From Bacteroidaceae bacterium (lineage in GTDB: Bacteria > Bacteroidota > Bacteroidia > Bacteroidales > Bacteroidaceae), in NCBI GenBank assembly GCA_017445925.1, contig JAFSRW010000090.1, positions 1-53,557 of the forward strand: a stretch of 53,557 nt of DNA, given 5' to 3'. Both the position numbers and the translations under genes were made by a program. The notes beneath the pieces are model-generated. The model did not search any database and had not been told where the DNA came from. It worked only from the letters and a program-made list of their open reading frames with translations. The first letter of the stretch is position 1. Each line of letters starts with the position of its first letter. Positions 8,301-16,188 of the stretch are shown one piece after another.

Positions 8301-8390
8301 CGTCAGGGCTTCTTCTGGTCTCCAACGTCTTGGGACTATGTTGACCGCTTCTTCCAGACTATTGCAGGCTTTGACTTCTTTGATAATTAA
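2325..8390 (+). CDS. Two-module NRPS with terminal thioester reductase (A-T-C-A-T-R)
   Basis: 2021 aa; ATG 2325 lies just after the promoter. Order: adenylation 1 (to about 490; A3 VYTSGTTGQPKG near 150, KTGD, NQNQKVDK), carrier 1 (GLTSI serine near 535), condensation (HHLISDG near 718), adenylation 2 (IYTSGSTGRPKG near 1178, FNSYGPTE, YRSGD, SPSGKTDVK), carrier 2 (FFELGGTSL near 1565), reductase (GATGYLG near 1657; YTLSK near 1818). No leading condensation domain makes module 1 the loading module. The reductase should release the dipeptidyl thioester with NAD(P)H as an aldehyde, which may cyclise to a dihydropyrazinone or pyrazinone. This architecture is known from gut bacteria making protease-inhibiting peptide aldehydes. 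In domain 1 the FDAS motif reads FVPT, so the Asp that binds the substrate amino group is missing. No phosphopantetheinyl transferase is adjacent; fmt follows 44 nt downstream. Confidence 0.95.
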   Translation: MNMTQTQTIAALFRQQAKATPQNVAVVYKDKRYTYAEVDEISDRIAAFVASKGLGKEDVVAILIPRCEWMPIAPLGVLKAGCAYQPLDPTYPQERLRYMIQDAHAKLLIADEELLPLLGDVTTPLLLTKDISQLPPVTEPLKDPDPTGLVMLVYTSGTTGQPKGVMLEQRNVASSSVPFGKFLGMKVGSRVANYASFGFVPTVVETWGALSLGATLHILDNAERFDMGRLKAYIRKESITHIFMTTMMAYQFAGSMDEDTTLEVLSCGGEALPPLTPPKHIRMVNFYGSSECTSIAGHNLIEREEQSILGTPLGDTSLVIMADNGQPAAPGEEGELWVRGPQVCRGYLNAPELSAQKIMEDDTYGRIFKTGDIVRQREDGELVFVGRRDGMVKIRGFRVELKEVEAVIRDFPGIKDATVHAFDTEGEGAGKYIAAYVVSDSPVDIEALNKFIFEKKPPYMVPEVTMQIDAIPMNQNQKVDKRALPKPVRSAAVQSQQTAQAPMNVLEKELHEIISKLVGNSDFGITTVLGYTGLTSITAMKLAVEVNKRYGIELDAKSMAKEVTIQSIENEIIKSLMDGGRSKKGETETHLNLTSAPLNYAQLGVYYECMKHPLDVTYNLPIAITLPSGVDADKVEETLIQIIQAHPAFNIHFETQGDDVVQVYDPDQEPLVTRNEMTEEELADYQHQFTLPFHLERGPLYRMEIVQTEKRVVILMDVHHLISDGASTDLMLRQLCTLLDGGTIDREQIGYLQFSQEQRQAENGQEYQEAKAYFAEVMKECEGCTEITDDFSPSEPHGHVAQVTRTFDYNKVEQFCRQLNVTPASLMLAAAYYTLSRYTNNRHVYISTISNGRSDLRLADTTGMFVNTLPLAGHITEQTVEEFIRRTSQDFEQTMRHEQYPFARIAADYDFSANTTYTYQLGVFEKHTVGGKNIDVKSIEVDVPKQKLDIIIIEQNGQPVVCLEYDDAFYSEKTIAGLAESYISVVEHFMEAPKSSLLKVSMLSEEQERLINSFRMAGTAEVPTRLFHQAVEANAEQKPDAKALVACDGTFTFSQLNAEMNRVANALIEHGVKRGDRVAMLLPRTSRLIFTMFGIMKAGAAYIPCDPHYPADRIKLILEDSEATYIVTDEENLANLKTQAGEGSLKVLEKALNVEDLLQCQNTANPGIPQEGSDLAYIIYTSGSTGRPKGVMLHHKGICNELFAHPLNFRNWTVTQEVKCILGLATISFDASVEEIGIPLYNGLTLALANDEITNDPIRLAEFMLENNVGMFQGTPSRLMQLYESDIFRQALAGCRIIELGGEKFSDSQLYELQKTTKAHLFNSYGPTEITVESNSHEVTNDEHITIGRPLVNVTEYIVDADMNRIPLGVTGELLIGGAQVGLGYNNLPEKTRDAFIPNPFFPDDPIDKTLYRSGDYARWDERGYVSILGRTDNQVKLRGLRIELGEIESVIAQQEGIGQVVVMIRKINGKEHLCAYFTANHPVDIDELKVEISKSLTQYMVPTAYLQLDKMPTSPSGKTDVKALPEPVLSVTTEYVAPANDLEKQLCDIFADILQVERVGATDDFFELGGTSLVVTRLIIDVDKIGHHLVYGDVFDNSTPRQIAALLKGENSEESGGLESEVKDFDYTAIEKVLAGSTIDAFRKGTPLTLGNVFLTGATGYLGIHLLHELINSEAETITCLVRAKTQSDAQQRLQTLLYYYFASAYREFFENGRLRVIKGDVTDDLCSICCDDAATSYDTVFNCAAIVKHFSKDGDIERVNVEGTQRCVDFCLKTGAKLIQVSTVSVGGFLTHGETADKAFLDEQHLFMNQYFGNQYTLSKFLSERIVLDAVATKGLVGKVMRVGNLAARSTDGEFQVNFQTNSFANRMRAFSLIGCCPYESFKDPVEFSPINEVAHAICLLTTTPRECCIFHPYNNHSVFLGDVLRELDSVGTPVYMVEQEEFRKRLDQVKSDPQKVERLQSLVAYSDVTHGQEAIPVQEVNDFTMQVLYRQGFFWSPTSWDYVDRFFQTIAGFDFFDN

Positions 8391-8434
8391 CTTGTAATTC
8401 CTAAAAGAAATCGCGTTCGAGAACCAAGAATTAG

Positions 8435-9394
8435 ATGAAGAAAGACATAAGAATCGTATTTATGGGGACACCAGACTTTGCTGTCCCCTCATTAGCCAAA
8501 CTGGTAGATAACGGGTATAATGTGGTGGGGGTTGTTACGATGCCTGACAAAGCCATAGGAAGACATCATGATGTCCTGCAGTCAAGCCCCGTAAAACAAT
8601 ATGCCGCCACCCATAATATTCCCGTGCTTCAACCAGAGAAACTGAAAGACGAAGAATTCCTGTCGGCGTTGCACAATCTTAAGGCTGACCTGCAGATTGT
8701 AGTTGCTTTCAGGATGCTGCCTCAAGTGGTTTGGGGAATGCCTCGCCTGGGTACCTTTAACCTGCATGCAGCTCTGCTACCACAATATCGAGGTGCTGCT
8801 CCCATTAACTGGGCTATCATCAATGGTGACAAAGAGACGGGTATCACTACATTCTTTCTGGACGAGAACATAGATACAGGCCGTATTATCCTTCAGGAGC
8901 GTATCCCCATAGGAGAAGAGGATTGCCTGGAGGACATACACGACCGCATGATGATGCAAGGGGCTGACCTGGTACAGAAGACTGTAGACCTGATAGCTGA
9001 AGGTAAAGCGGAGGCTATTGACCAGGAACAGTTTATGACAGATGAGCCGCTCCGCCCTGCACCCAAAATCTTCAAGGAAACCTGTGAGATAAAGTGGGCA
9101 AGCACCGAGGGAGTATACAATTTTATAAGAGGATTGAGCCCCTACCCTGCTGCCTGGACAACCCTGCATACTCAGGATGGGAAAGAAGTGGTGATGAAAA
9201 TCTTCAAGAGCAGGAAAGAAACTGCATTGACAGACGTTAAAAAACCCACCCTTCAGACAGACAACAAGACATACCTGCGCGTAGCTTTGCCCGATGGGTA
9301 TCTTTATCTGAAAGAAGTGCAGATTTCCGGCAAAAAACGTATGCAAATTGAGGACTTTCTGCGTGGTGCTCGTACTGAAGGATGGGCATTATAA
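8435..9394 (+). CDS. fmt: Methionyl-tRNA formyltransferase
   Basis: 319 aa, the usual length. The enzyme transfers a formyl group from 10-formyltetrahydrofolate to initiator Met-tRNA in the cytoplasm. Visible features: an N-terminal formyltransferase Rossmann fold (FMGTPDFAVPSL), the core NLHAALLPQYRGAAPINWAI with the substrate-binding His, TGITTFFLDENIDTG, and the C-terminal OB-like domain with SPYPAAWT. The usual HASLLP reads HAALLP, a mild change outside the catalytic His. It sits 44 nt after the NRPS gene with no terminator seen between them, so some transcription may be shared, although fmt is an unrelated housekeeping gene. Confidence 0.95.
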   Translation: MKKDIRIVFMGTPDFAVPSLAKLVDNGYNVVGVVTMPDKAIGRHHDVLQSSPVKQYAATHNIPVLQPEKLKDEEFLSALHNLKADLQIVVAFRMLPQVVWGMPRLGTFNLHAALLPQYRGAAPINWAIINGDKETGITTFFLDENIDTGRIILQERIPIGEEDCLEDIHDRMMMQGADLVQKTVDLIAEGKAEAIDQEQFMTDEPLRPAPKIFKETCEIKWASTEGVYNFIRGLSPYPAAWTTLHTQDGKEVVMKIFKSRKETALTDVKKPTLQTDNKTYLRVALPDGYLYLKEVQISGKKRMQIEDFLRGARTEGWAL

Positions 9395-9413
9395 TAAAAA
9401 AAATGACAAAAAA

Positions 9414-9445
9414 TTTGGAAGATTGCTTAAAAAGTGTTTCCTTTG
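9414..9445 (+). promoter_or_regulatory. Putative promoter for the sigma factor gene
   Basis: TTTG at 9414-9417, 20-nt spacer, TTCCTTTG at 9438-9445 (TAnnTTTG with one mismatch). The implied leader is long, about 75 nt before ATG 9529. Confidence 0.5.
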
Positions 9446-9528
9446 CACAAGTAAACTCGTAAAATAACTAATTTAAATATCATTGCCTATAGAGAAAACA
9501 TTACACCGAAACATTTAAAACAAGCGTA

Positions 9529-10119
9529 ATGAAGAATCTAAGTACAAGTACCGACTATGAGTTGGTAGAATTGTATGAGAATGGTAATGATAATGCTTTT
9601 GACGAGTTGTTACAGCGTCATCAAAGTTATGTATACTCCTATATTCTCTTCCTTGTAAAAGAAGAGGATGTGGCTGATGATATCTTCCAGGAGACCTTTA
9701 CACGTGCCATTATGGCCATACGTAGCCATAAATATCAGACAACAGGCAAATTCAGTGCCTGGCTTATTCGCATTGCACACAATCTGATAATTGACTCTAC
9801 ACGTGAAACGGAATCTGGAATGCTGGTTACACAAGAGAAATTCTCCCCCATCATTCTTAACGATATACGTCTGAGTGAAGGCGGAATAGAAACAAACATC
9901 ATTGAACAGCAGAAAGCCGACCAGTTGCGGAAGCTACTGGACTACTTGCCAGAAGTTCAGCGTGAGGTTGTTCTTTTACGCTTTTATGAAGACCTAAGCT
10001 TTAAGGAGATTGCTGAGAAGACTGGCGTTAGCATCAACACATCGTTAGGCCGTATGAGATATGCACTTATTAATCTCAGAAAATTAGTACAGCAGCATAA
10101 TCTTGCATTGGTAGGATAA
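9529..10119 (+). CDS. RNA polymerase sigma factor, ECF/sigma-70 family
   Basis: 196 aa. Region 2 is recognisable (AFDELLQRHQSYVYSYILFLV, then DVADDIFQETFTRAI and the WLIRIAHNLIIDSTR segment that melts promoter DNA). Region 4 follows with a helix-turn-helix (LPEVQREVVLLRFYEDLSFKEIAEKTGVSINTSLGRM). Regions 1 and 3 are absent, as in ECF sigma factors. No anti-sigma gene with a membrane segment is adjacent, so control may be transcriptional or through the small downstream ORF. It is likely a group conserved in Bacteroidales, but I cannot name its regulon. Confidence 0.9.
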   Translation: MKNLSTSTDYELVELYENGNDNAFDELLQRHQSYVYSYILFLVKEEDVADDIFQETFTRAIMAIRSHKYQTTGKFSAWLIRIAHNLIIDSTRETESGMLVTQEKFSPIILNDIRLSEGGIETNIIEQQKADQLRKLLDYLPEVQREVVLLRFYEDLSFKEIAEKTGVSINTSLGRMRYALINLRKLVQQHNLALVG

Positions 10120-10209
10120 AAAAAAATCACTTTTTATACAATATTTTGCCGATTCGGTACGTTTTATTTGTAAAGACAGTAAGCAAATAAATAATACCGA
10201 ATTGTGCCT

Positions 10210-10326
10210 ATGGAACAAGTATTACCTCTACCTTACATTCAACCCAGCGTTGCCGTTTTGACACGCATACGCCAATTTGCGCGGACATATCGCCCCCAGT
10301 ATATAACAAACATAAAGCTCTGCTAA
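10210..10326 (+). CDS. Possible 38-aa small basic protein
   Basis: Encodes a 38-aa peptide beginning MEQVLPLPYIQPSVAVLTR, rich in Arg and Tyr and ending NIKLC. The stop codon at 10324-10326 lies one base before the rpe ATG at 10328, an arrangement typical of translational coupling. No homologue is recognised. It may be a genuine conserved small protein or a leader peptide for rpe. The compact fit and the lack of any other explanation for this gap are the main support. Confidence 0.4.
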   Translation: MEQVLPLPYIQPSVAVLTRIRQFARTYRPQYITNIKLC

Positions 10327-10327
10327 C

Positions 10328-10972
10328 ATGATAGTGTCACCCTCGCTATTATCGGCCAACTTTGCCGACCTGAAGAGCGAAATGGAATGGTTCAACCAAA
10401 GTACAGCCGACTGGTTGCACCTTGATATTATGGATGGCGTTTTCGTTCCCAACATATCATTTGGTTTTCCCGTTCTGAAACATGTGGCAAGATTGTGCAA
10501 GAAGCCGCTTGATGTTCACCTGATGATTGTACAACCCGAGAAGTTTGTGCAGGAGGTGAAAGATTTGGGTGCATACCTTATGAACGTACACTATGAGGCC
10601 TGCCCTCATCTGCATCGTGTGATAGGGCAGATTCATGAGGCTGGCATGAAGGCTGGTGTTACGCTGAACCCTGCCACACCTGTAAGTGTGTTGCAGGACA
10701 TCATAAAAGATGTGGATCTGGTGCTGCTGATGAGTGTTAATCCTGGCTTTGGCGGCCAGAAGTTCATCCCTCACACCACAGAGAAAGTGAAGGAGCTACG
10801 CAAGTTGATAGACCAAACAGGCAGCAAAGCCCTTATAGAAATTGACGGTGGTGTAAACCAGGAAACTGGTAAGTTGCTGAAAGAAGCAGGTGCAGATGTG
10901 CTAGTAGCAGGGAACTTCATCTTCAAGGCTCCCAATCCATCCGATGCCTGCGCACAACTTAGCGCTTTATGA
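10328..10972 (+). CDS. rpe: Ribulose-phosphate 3-epimerase
   Basis: 214 aa. Interconverts ribulose-5-phosphate and xylulose-5-phosphate in the pentose phosphate pathway, in the cytoplasm. The TIM-barrel signatures are clear: PSLLSANFADL at the start, LHLDIMDGVFVPNISFG carrying the metal and catalytic Asp, DVHLMI, MSVNPGFGGQKFI, and IDGGVN with the second catalytic Asp. Its TGA overlaps the ATG of comEC (ATGA), so the two are translationally coupled. Confidence 0.96.
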   Translation: MIVSPSLLSANFADLKSEMEWFNQSTADWLHLDIMDGVFVPNISFGFPVLKHVARLCKKPLDVHLMIVQPEKFVQEVKDLGAYLMNVHYEACPHLHRVIGQIHEAGMKAGVTLNPATPVSVLQDIIKDVDLVLLMSVNPGFGGQKFIPHTTEKVKELRKLIDQTGSKALIEIDGGVNQETGKLLKEAGADVLVAGNFIFKAPNPSDACAQLSAL

Positions 10973-12117
10973 TCATCAGACAGCCCCTTATTTGGGCTAC
11001 GCCCTTATATATAATAGGTATACTGCTGGGGAACTTGCTCTCCAGCATTTTCTTTTTATACGCTTCCGTTGCCATACTGGTAGCGGGTATGCTGCTAAGG
11101 AAGAAAACATTTGTAGCAGATGCCCTGCTCTTTGCCTTTTGGATAACGCTTGGAATGGCACGCATAGGAATGGAAAAGGAGATGCCATCCGAGAACCAGC
11201 TTTATAAGGTTGTATGCCTAAAGGCGCGACAACAGCAGGAAGCGATGACGGAACGGTTGCGTGATGCAGGTCTTGACGAAAAATCTTTATCTATCAGTTC
11301 GGCTTTACTTTTGGGACAAAAATCAGGATTGGCCAAAGAAACACGAAAGAAATACGCCCAAGTGGGCGCATCGCATCTCTTAGCCTTAAGCGGTATGCAT
11401 CTGGGCATTATATACGGAATCCTGTATATGCTCTTTATCAGACGTATCCGATTCAGCGAATGGAAATGGTTTTGGCTACCGCCCATACTTCTTACCATCT
11501 GGGGCTATGCTTTCATTGCAGGAATGCCCATATCATTAGTAAGAGCCAGCATTATGTTCTCCTTAGCTACCATTGCCACCTTTGCACAAAACGACACGCC
11601 CCCATTACACATTCTGGCATTGAGCGCTCTGACGATATTACTATTTAAGCCCAGCGCCCTCTTCGGAATTAGCTTTCAACTTTCCTTTCTGGCTGTGTTC
11701 TTCATTATTGTTTTATATCAGCCCTTAAGAGAGATAATAAGACTGCGCAATGTCATAACGGACACGTTAATGTTATCTGTCGTTGCCCAGTTAGGAACAG
11801 CACCACTAAGCATCTACTATTTTCACACGCTGCCTTTAACAGGCGCCATAGTCAGCGTGATATTGATTCCGCTCACCACCATTATCATCTATCTGGGACT
11901 CCTCACATTGCTTATTCCAATAGAATGTATTGCATGGTTGCTTACCATCGTCATAAAGACACAAGACTGGATTGTAGAGTCTTTAGCAAGCATTCCGTAT
12001 ACTACCATAACAGGACTTTACCCTACCTGGTGGCAAGTATTGCTGGTATACCTGCTATTGCTGTGCATAATAGCAAGAAGCCATATCCAATGGAAACGCG
12101 AGGATTTTAATCTGTAG
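10969..12117 (+). CDS. comEC: ComEC/Rec2-type DNA-uptake channel, short form
   Basis: 382 aa, polytopic membrane protein. The competence-domain hallmark ASHLLALSGMHLGIIYGILYML is present, followed by several hydrophobic helices (LVRASIMFSLATIATFAQ..., FGISFQLSFLAVFFIIV). It starts within the rpe stop codon. Full-length ComEC proteins run to about 650-800 aa, with an N-terminal OB insertion and a C-terminal metallo-beta-lactamase domain. Here the N-terminal domain is abbreviated and the nuclease-like C-terminal domain is absent. The role is probably transport of single-stranded DNA across the inner membrane, though a different role is possible. The 3' end overlaps clcA by 11 bp, convergently. 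Confidence 0.85.
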   Translation: MIIRQPLIWATPLYIIGILLGNLLSSIFFLYASVAILVAGMLLRKKTFVADALLFAFWITLGMARIGMEKEMPSENQLYKVVCLKARQQQEAMTERLRDAGLDEKSLSISSALLLGQKSGLAKETRKKYAQVGASHLLALSGMHLGIIYGILYMLFIRRIRFSEWKWFWLPPILLTIWGYAFIAGMPISLVRASIMFSLATIATFAQNDTPPLHILALSALTILLFKPSALFGISFQLSFLAVFFIIVLYQPLREIIRLRNVITDTLMLSVVAQLGTAPLSIYYFHTLPLTGAIVSVILIPLTTIIIYLGLLTLLIPIECIAWLLTIVIKTQDWIVESLASIPYTTITGLYPTWWQVLLVYLLLLCIIARSHIQWKREDFNL

Positions 12118-13897
12118 AGAGATCCGCTAACATTTGCCTGTAAACAGTAAGGACGGAGCTCTTGCGGATAAAACCAACGAATACCCCCTCGTCATCTACA
12201 ACAGGCAGCGTCCAGGCATGTGTCCTGTCGAACGTTGCTACCACTACATCCATAGAATCGTTAACCGTAAGGATGCCCTCGGGTTGCTTCATCAACTGAG
12301 CAACAGTAAACTGTCTGTACAACTCAGAACGGAAGATAAGATGACGGATATCATCCAGATATACAGCCGCAACGAACTGCATCTGCTTATTTACTACAGG
12401 GAAAACATGATTCTTGCTGTTGCTGACCTGATTGGCTACATCACCCAGCGTCATATCAGGATACAGCACCTGATCATAATGCTGTATCACACTATCCATA
12501 CTCATAAGGGTAAGTATAGACTTGTCGGTATGATGGGTAAGCAACTCGCCTCGTTGAGCCAGACGCATAGCATAAATGCTGTGAGGCTCAAAGGCCTTTA
12601 TTGTCAAATAGGCCATAACCGATACCACCATCAGCGGCATGAAAAGCTGATAGCCGCCCGTCAACTCAGCAATTAGGAAGATACCAGTAAGTGGAGCATG
12701 CATAACACCACTCATGAGACCACACATGCCCAACATAGCAAAGTTACGTTCCGGAATCTGGAAGCCCAACACATCATATATATTCCACAAACGGCAGAAG
12801 ATAAAACCGCATATACAGCCCAAGAACAGACTGGGAGCAAAGATACCACCACAACCGCCACCTCCATTGGTAGCTGTAGAGGCAAATACCTTAAAGACGA
12901 TTATCAGGAACAGATAAACCAACAGATGGTTACTGCCATAGAACAAAGAACGATCCATAGCAGTATTCCAATCTGCTTCTCCTGTTCCATTCAGCAGTAA
13001 CGTAATTAAATCATAACCTTCACCATATAGCGAGGGAAACAAGTAAATGAGCAAACTCAGCATTATGGCTCCAAAAACGAACTTCTTATACCGTCCCTGA
13101 AGCTTTCTGAAAATGCCTTCCAGCAAGTTCATGGTTCTGGTGAAGTACAGGGCAACCAAGCCGCATACTCCGCCTAAGGCCAGATATGCAGGAAGTCTTT
13201 CCACTGTAAAAACATCCTGAAGATGAAACTCAAAGATAGGATTAATACCGGATACGGCAAAGGTAAGTGCTGCTGCAGTAACACAACTTACCAATAACGG
13301 CAGAAGGCTGGTCATGGTAAGGTCTATCATCAGCACCTCCAGCACGAAGACAAGTCCTGCTATAGGCGCCTTAAAAATACCTGCCACAGCACCTGCGGCT
13401 CCACACCCTACCAGCAGCATCATCTGCTTACTGCTAAGCCTGAATATCTGACCAAAGGTACTACCTATGGCGCTACCCGTCAACACAATAGGAGCCTCGG
13501 CTCCCACACTACCTCCAAAGCCGATGGTTATGGCACTAGCCACGACTGACGTCCATGTGTTATGAGGCTTTATCTGACTCTGCTTTCTGGCAAGAGCAAA
13601 AAGAATCTTGGTAACTCCATGACTGATATCATCACGCACCACATAACGGATGAAGAGCATGGTAAGCCAAATACCAATAACAGGATATACAAGATATAGC
13701 CAGTTGGCTGTTGATTCCACAAAACTCTGAGTAAGAAGATGCTCGATCTGACCAATCAACCACTTCAGCAGCAATCCGGCACAAGCAGTAAAGATGCCGA
13801 CAAAGAAACTGACAACAAGTACAAACTGATTGTCGTTCAAATGTCTGCGACGCCAACGTAGCACATAGGCCAATATATCCCTGCTTCTCCTTCTCAT
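12107..13897 (-). CDS. CLC-type chloride channel/antiporter with CBS pair
   Basis: 596 aa. The N-terminal CLC membrane domain has the selectivity motifs GGSVGAEAP and GGGCGGIFAP. In the first, the gating glutamate lies in the GxxExP-like segment. A cytoplasmic C-terminal domain of about 135 aa holds two CBS motifs (DMTLGDVANQV..., DSMDVVVATFDRTHAWTLPVVDDEGVFVGFI). It moves chloride, probably in exchange for protons, across the inner membrane. CBS domains usually sense adenine nucleotides. The gene begins 2 nt after the end of tsaC, so both are in one leftward transcript. Confidence 0.93.
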   Translation of the reverse strand: MRRRSRDILAYVLRWRRRHLNDNQFVLVVSFFVGIFTACAGLLLKWLIGQIEHLLTQSFVESTANWLYLVYPVIGIWLTMLFIRYVVRDDISHGVTKILFALARKQSQIKPHNTWTSVVASAITIGFGGSVGAEAPIVLTGSAIGSTFGQIFRLSSKQMMLLVGCGAAGAVAGIFKAPIAGLVFVLEVLMIDLTMTSLLPLLVSCVTAAALTFAVSGINPIFEFHLQDVFTVERLPAYLALGGVCGLVALYFTRTMNLLEGIFRKLQGRYKKFVFGAIMLSLLIYLFPSLYGEGYDLITLLLNGTGEADWNTAMDRSLFYGSNHLLVYLFLIIVFKVFASTATNGGGGCGGIFAPSLFLGCICGFIFCRLWNIYDVLGFQIPERNFAMLGMCGLMSGVMHAPLTGIFLIAELTGGYQLFMPLMVVSVMAYLTIKAFEPHSIYAMRLAQRGELLTHHTDKSILTLMSMDSVIQHYDQVLYPDMTLGDVANQVSNSKNHVFPVVNKQMQFVAAVYLDDIRHLIFRSELYRQFTVAQLMKQPEGILTVNDSMDVVVATFDRTHAWTLPVVDDEGVFVGFIRKSSVLTVYRQMLADLSTD

Positions 13898-13899
13898 CC

Positions 13900-14469
13900 T
13901 TATCCTCTAATAATCTTCACCTCTCCGTCCTTTGTCAACTTAATAATCTGACTGGGTTGGGCCTTAGACTTTTCTCCTCGGCGGAAGTTGACAATATAGT
14001 CCACCTGATTCTTTATCTCTTCTGAAATATCATAGAAGTTCTGTGGCGAAGGCTCGCCGCTGATATTGGCACTGGTACTGACAATAGCCTTTTGGAACCT
14101 GTAACACATCTGTCTGCTGAACTCCTCATGCGTTACCCTGATGCCCAAACTGCCATCTTCAGCAAGAAGGTTGGGAGCAATGTTCACGGCATCGTCCAAA
14201 ATCAGCGTCAATGGCTTGGTGGCATAATCTACCAAATCCCAAGCTACGTCAGGTACGTTGCGGAAATAGCGTTGCATACGGTCGGCACTATCTACCAGAC
14301 AAATAAGTGCCTTGCTATCCTCGCGTTTCTTTATCTCGTAGACACGGCGTACTGCATCTGCGTTTGTAGCATCACAACCTATACCCCAGATGGTGTCTGT
14401 GGGATAGAGGATAACTCCGCCCTTACGCAGTACCTCAACAGCATTCTTTATATCTAATTCGCAATTCAT
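13900..14469 (-). CDS. tsaC: L-threonylcarbamoyladenylate synthase (Sua5/YciO/YrdC family)
   Basis: 189 aa. The family makes threonylcarbamoyl-AMP from Thr, bicarbonate and ATP for tRNA t6A37 formation. Recognisable motifs: VLRKGGVILYPTDTIWGIGCDA at the start, KKREDSKALICLV, PLTLILDDA, LGIRVTHEEF, and IVSTSANISGEPSP. It is the single-domain short form without the Sua5 C-terminal extension. It lies between prfC and the CLC channel on the same strand. Confidence 0.92.
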   Translation of the reverse strand: MNCELDIKNAVEVLRKGGVILYPTDTIWGIGCDATNADAVRRVYEIKKREDSKALICLVDSADRMQRYFRNVPDVAWDLVDYATKPLTLILDDAVNIAPNLLAEDGSLGIRVTHEEFSRQMCYRFQKAIVSTSANISGEPSPQNFYDISEEIKNQVDYIVNFRRGEKSKAQPSQIIKLTKDGEVKIIRG

Positions 14470-14518
14470 ATTTTGGTTCCTTCAAGTCACCCTTTAACCT
14501 TTTAACATTTTAACCTTA

Positions 14519-16120
14519 TCAAAACTCGCTGGTAAAATGGAACTTTATATGTTCAAAGTCTTGCTGGGCCATACTAAGCACATACCCGCTGTCGGCAAGG
14601 AACACATCCCTACCCTCGCGGTCTTTAGCCAGATACTGGTACTTACGCTTCTTAAACTGCTCCAGTTCTGCCTCGTAACCTGGCTCACATTCTATCCAGC
14701 AAGCCTTATACAGACTCACAGGTTCCCAACGGCACTTGGCATTATACTCGTTCTCCAGTCGGTATTGGATAACCTCGAACTGCAACTGACCCACTGTACC
14801 TATAATCTTTCGATTGTTGAACTGGTTGACAAAGAGCTGGGCCACACCCTCATCCATTAGCTGACTGATACCTTTCTCCAACTGTTTGGTCTTCATGGGG
14901 TCGGCATTCTCGATGTACTTAAACATCTCAGGCGAGAAAGAAGGTAGTCCGCGGAAATGCAACAATTCTCCCTCTGTCAGCGTATCTCCAATCTTAAAAA
15001 TACCATTGTCAGGCAAACCTACGATATCTCCGGGCCAAGCCTCATCGATGGTTTCCTTGCGCTGCGCCATAAACTGGGTAGGACTGCTGAAACGCAACGT
15101 CTTTCCGTTACGAACATGCAAATAAGGCGCATTACGGACAAACTTACCAGAACAAACCTTGCAGAAGGCAATACAACTGCGATGGTTGGGGTCGATGTTG
15201 GCTGTTATCTTAAAGATAAAACCAGTGAACTTATCTTCCTCTGGCCTTACCTCGCGCTCCTCTGCTGTAGTGGGACGTGGATAAGGAGCTATCTTCACAA
15301 AACAATCCAGCAACTCCTGAACACCAAAGTTATTAAGGGCAGAGCCAAAAAATACAGGTGCCACCTCAGCATCCAGATAAGCCGATGTACCATCCTCCGA
15401 AGTACCTATCACCTCCTCTACGGTTGGGTAAACACCCTCTATCATCTCTAAGTCCTCACGCAGCTTAGCTGCATCATCCTCACCTACTGCGTTGTCGAGC
15501 TCGACAGAATCGAGCTCAACACTTACCTTCTCCGTCACTTTCTGTTTGTTTGGTGTGAAAAGGTTAAGATTCTGTTCATAAATATTATATACGCCCTTGA
15601 AGCGCATACCCTGATTGATAGGCCAGCTCAAAGGACGAACCTTAATCTTCAGTTCTTCTTCCAATTCATCCAGCAAATCGAAGGGATCCTTACCTTCACG
15701 ATCCATCTTGTTCACGAAAATGATAACGGGTGTCTTGCGCATACGGCAAACCGTCATCAACTTACGCGTCTGGGCCTCAACGCCCTTGGCTCCATCTACT
15801 ACTATGATGGCACTATCTACAGCTGTCAGCGTACGAAACGTATCTTCGGCAAAGTCCTGGTGACCAGGCGTATCAAGTATATTTACCTTATATCCTTCGT
15901 AGTCAAACTCCATCACGCTGGTTGTTACAGAGATACCACGTTGTTTCTCTATCTCCATCCAGTCGCTAGTAGCTGTTTTCTTAATCTTATTGCTTTTTAC
16001 AGCGCCTGCCACCTGAATCTGTCCTCCAAAGAGTAGCAGTTTCTCCGTTAGTGTAGTCTTACCCGCATCAGGATGCGAGATAATGGCAAACGTTCTTCTT
16101 CTTTCTATTTCTGCGTTCAT
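14519..16120 (-). CDS. prfC: Peptide chain release factor 3
   Basis: 533 aa, the full family length. This GTPase recycles RF1/RF2 from the ribosome. Visible motifs: P-loop [29 protein letters not shown] (switch I), DTPGHQDF (switch II), NKMDREG and the later EF-G-like domains ([26 protein letters not shown]). The start is chosen at [22 protein letters not shown] short iterated-word repeat lies in the gap upstream. Confidence 0.97.
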   Translation of the reverse strand: MNAEIERRRTFAIISHPDAGKTTLTEKLLLFGGQIQVAGAVKSNKIKKTATSDWMEIEKQRGISVTTSVMEFDYEGYKVNILDTPGHQDFAEDTFRTLTAVDSAIIVVDGAKGVEAQTRKLMTVCRMRKTPVIIFVNKMDREGKDPFDLLDELEEELKIKVRPLSWPINQGMRFKGVYNIYEQNLNLFTPNKQKVTEKVSVELDSVELDNAVGEDDAAKLREDLEMIEGVYPTVEEVIGTSEDGTSAYLDAEVAPVFFGSALNNFGVQELLDCFVKIAPYPRPTTAEEREVRPEEDKFTGFIFKITANIDPNHRSCIAFCKVCSGKFVRNAPYLHVRNGKTLRFSSPTQFMAQRKETIDEAWPGDIVGLPDNGIFKIGDTLTEGELLHFRGLPSFSPEMFKYIENADPMKTKQLEKGISQLMDEGVAQLFVNQFNNRKIIGTVGQLQFEVIQYRLENEYNAKCRWEPVSLYKACWIECEPGYEAELEQFKKRKYQYLAKDREGRDVFLADSGYVLSMAQQDFEHIKFHFTSEF

Positions 16121-16128
16121 TTATCTAA

Positions 16129-16160
16129 TTGAAAGTTGAAAGTTGAAAATTGAAAGTTAT
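16129..16160. repeat. Iterated TTGAAAGTTGAAAATT word repeat upstream of prfC
   Basis: Four tandem variants of a GAAAGTT/GAAAATT word lie in the gap between the DUF4924 gene and prfC, in the presumed prfC leader. It is the same class of short-word repeat as at 185-243 and 43321-43387. Confidence 0.65.
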
Positions 16161-16188
16161 TCTTTATTTCTTATCCAACTTATATCTT

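Noticed and set aside
12134-12676. 180-aa plus-strand ORF
   Set aside because: Antisense to the intact CLC channel gene; its composition is a shadow of the real frame.
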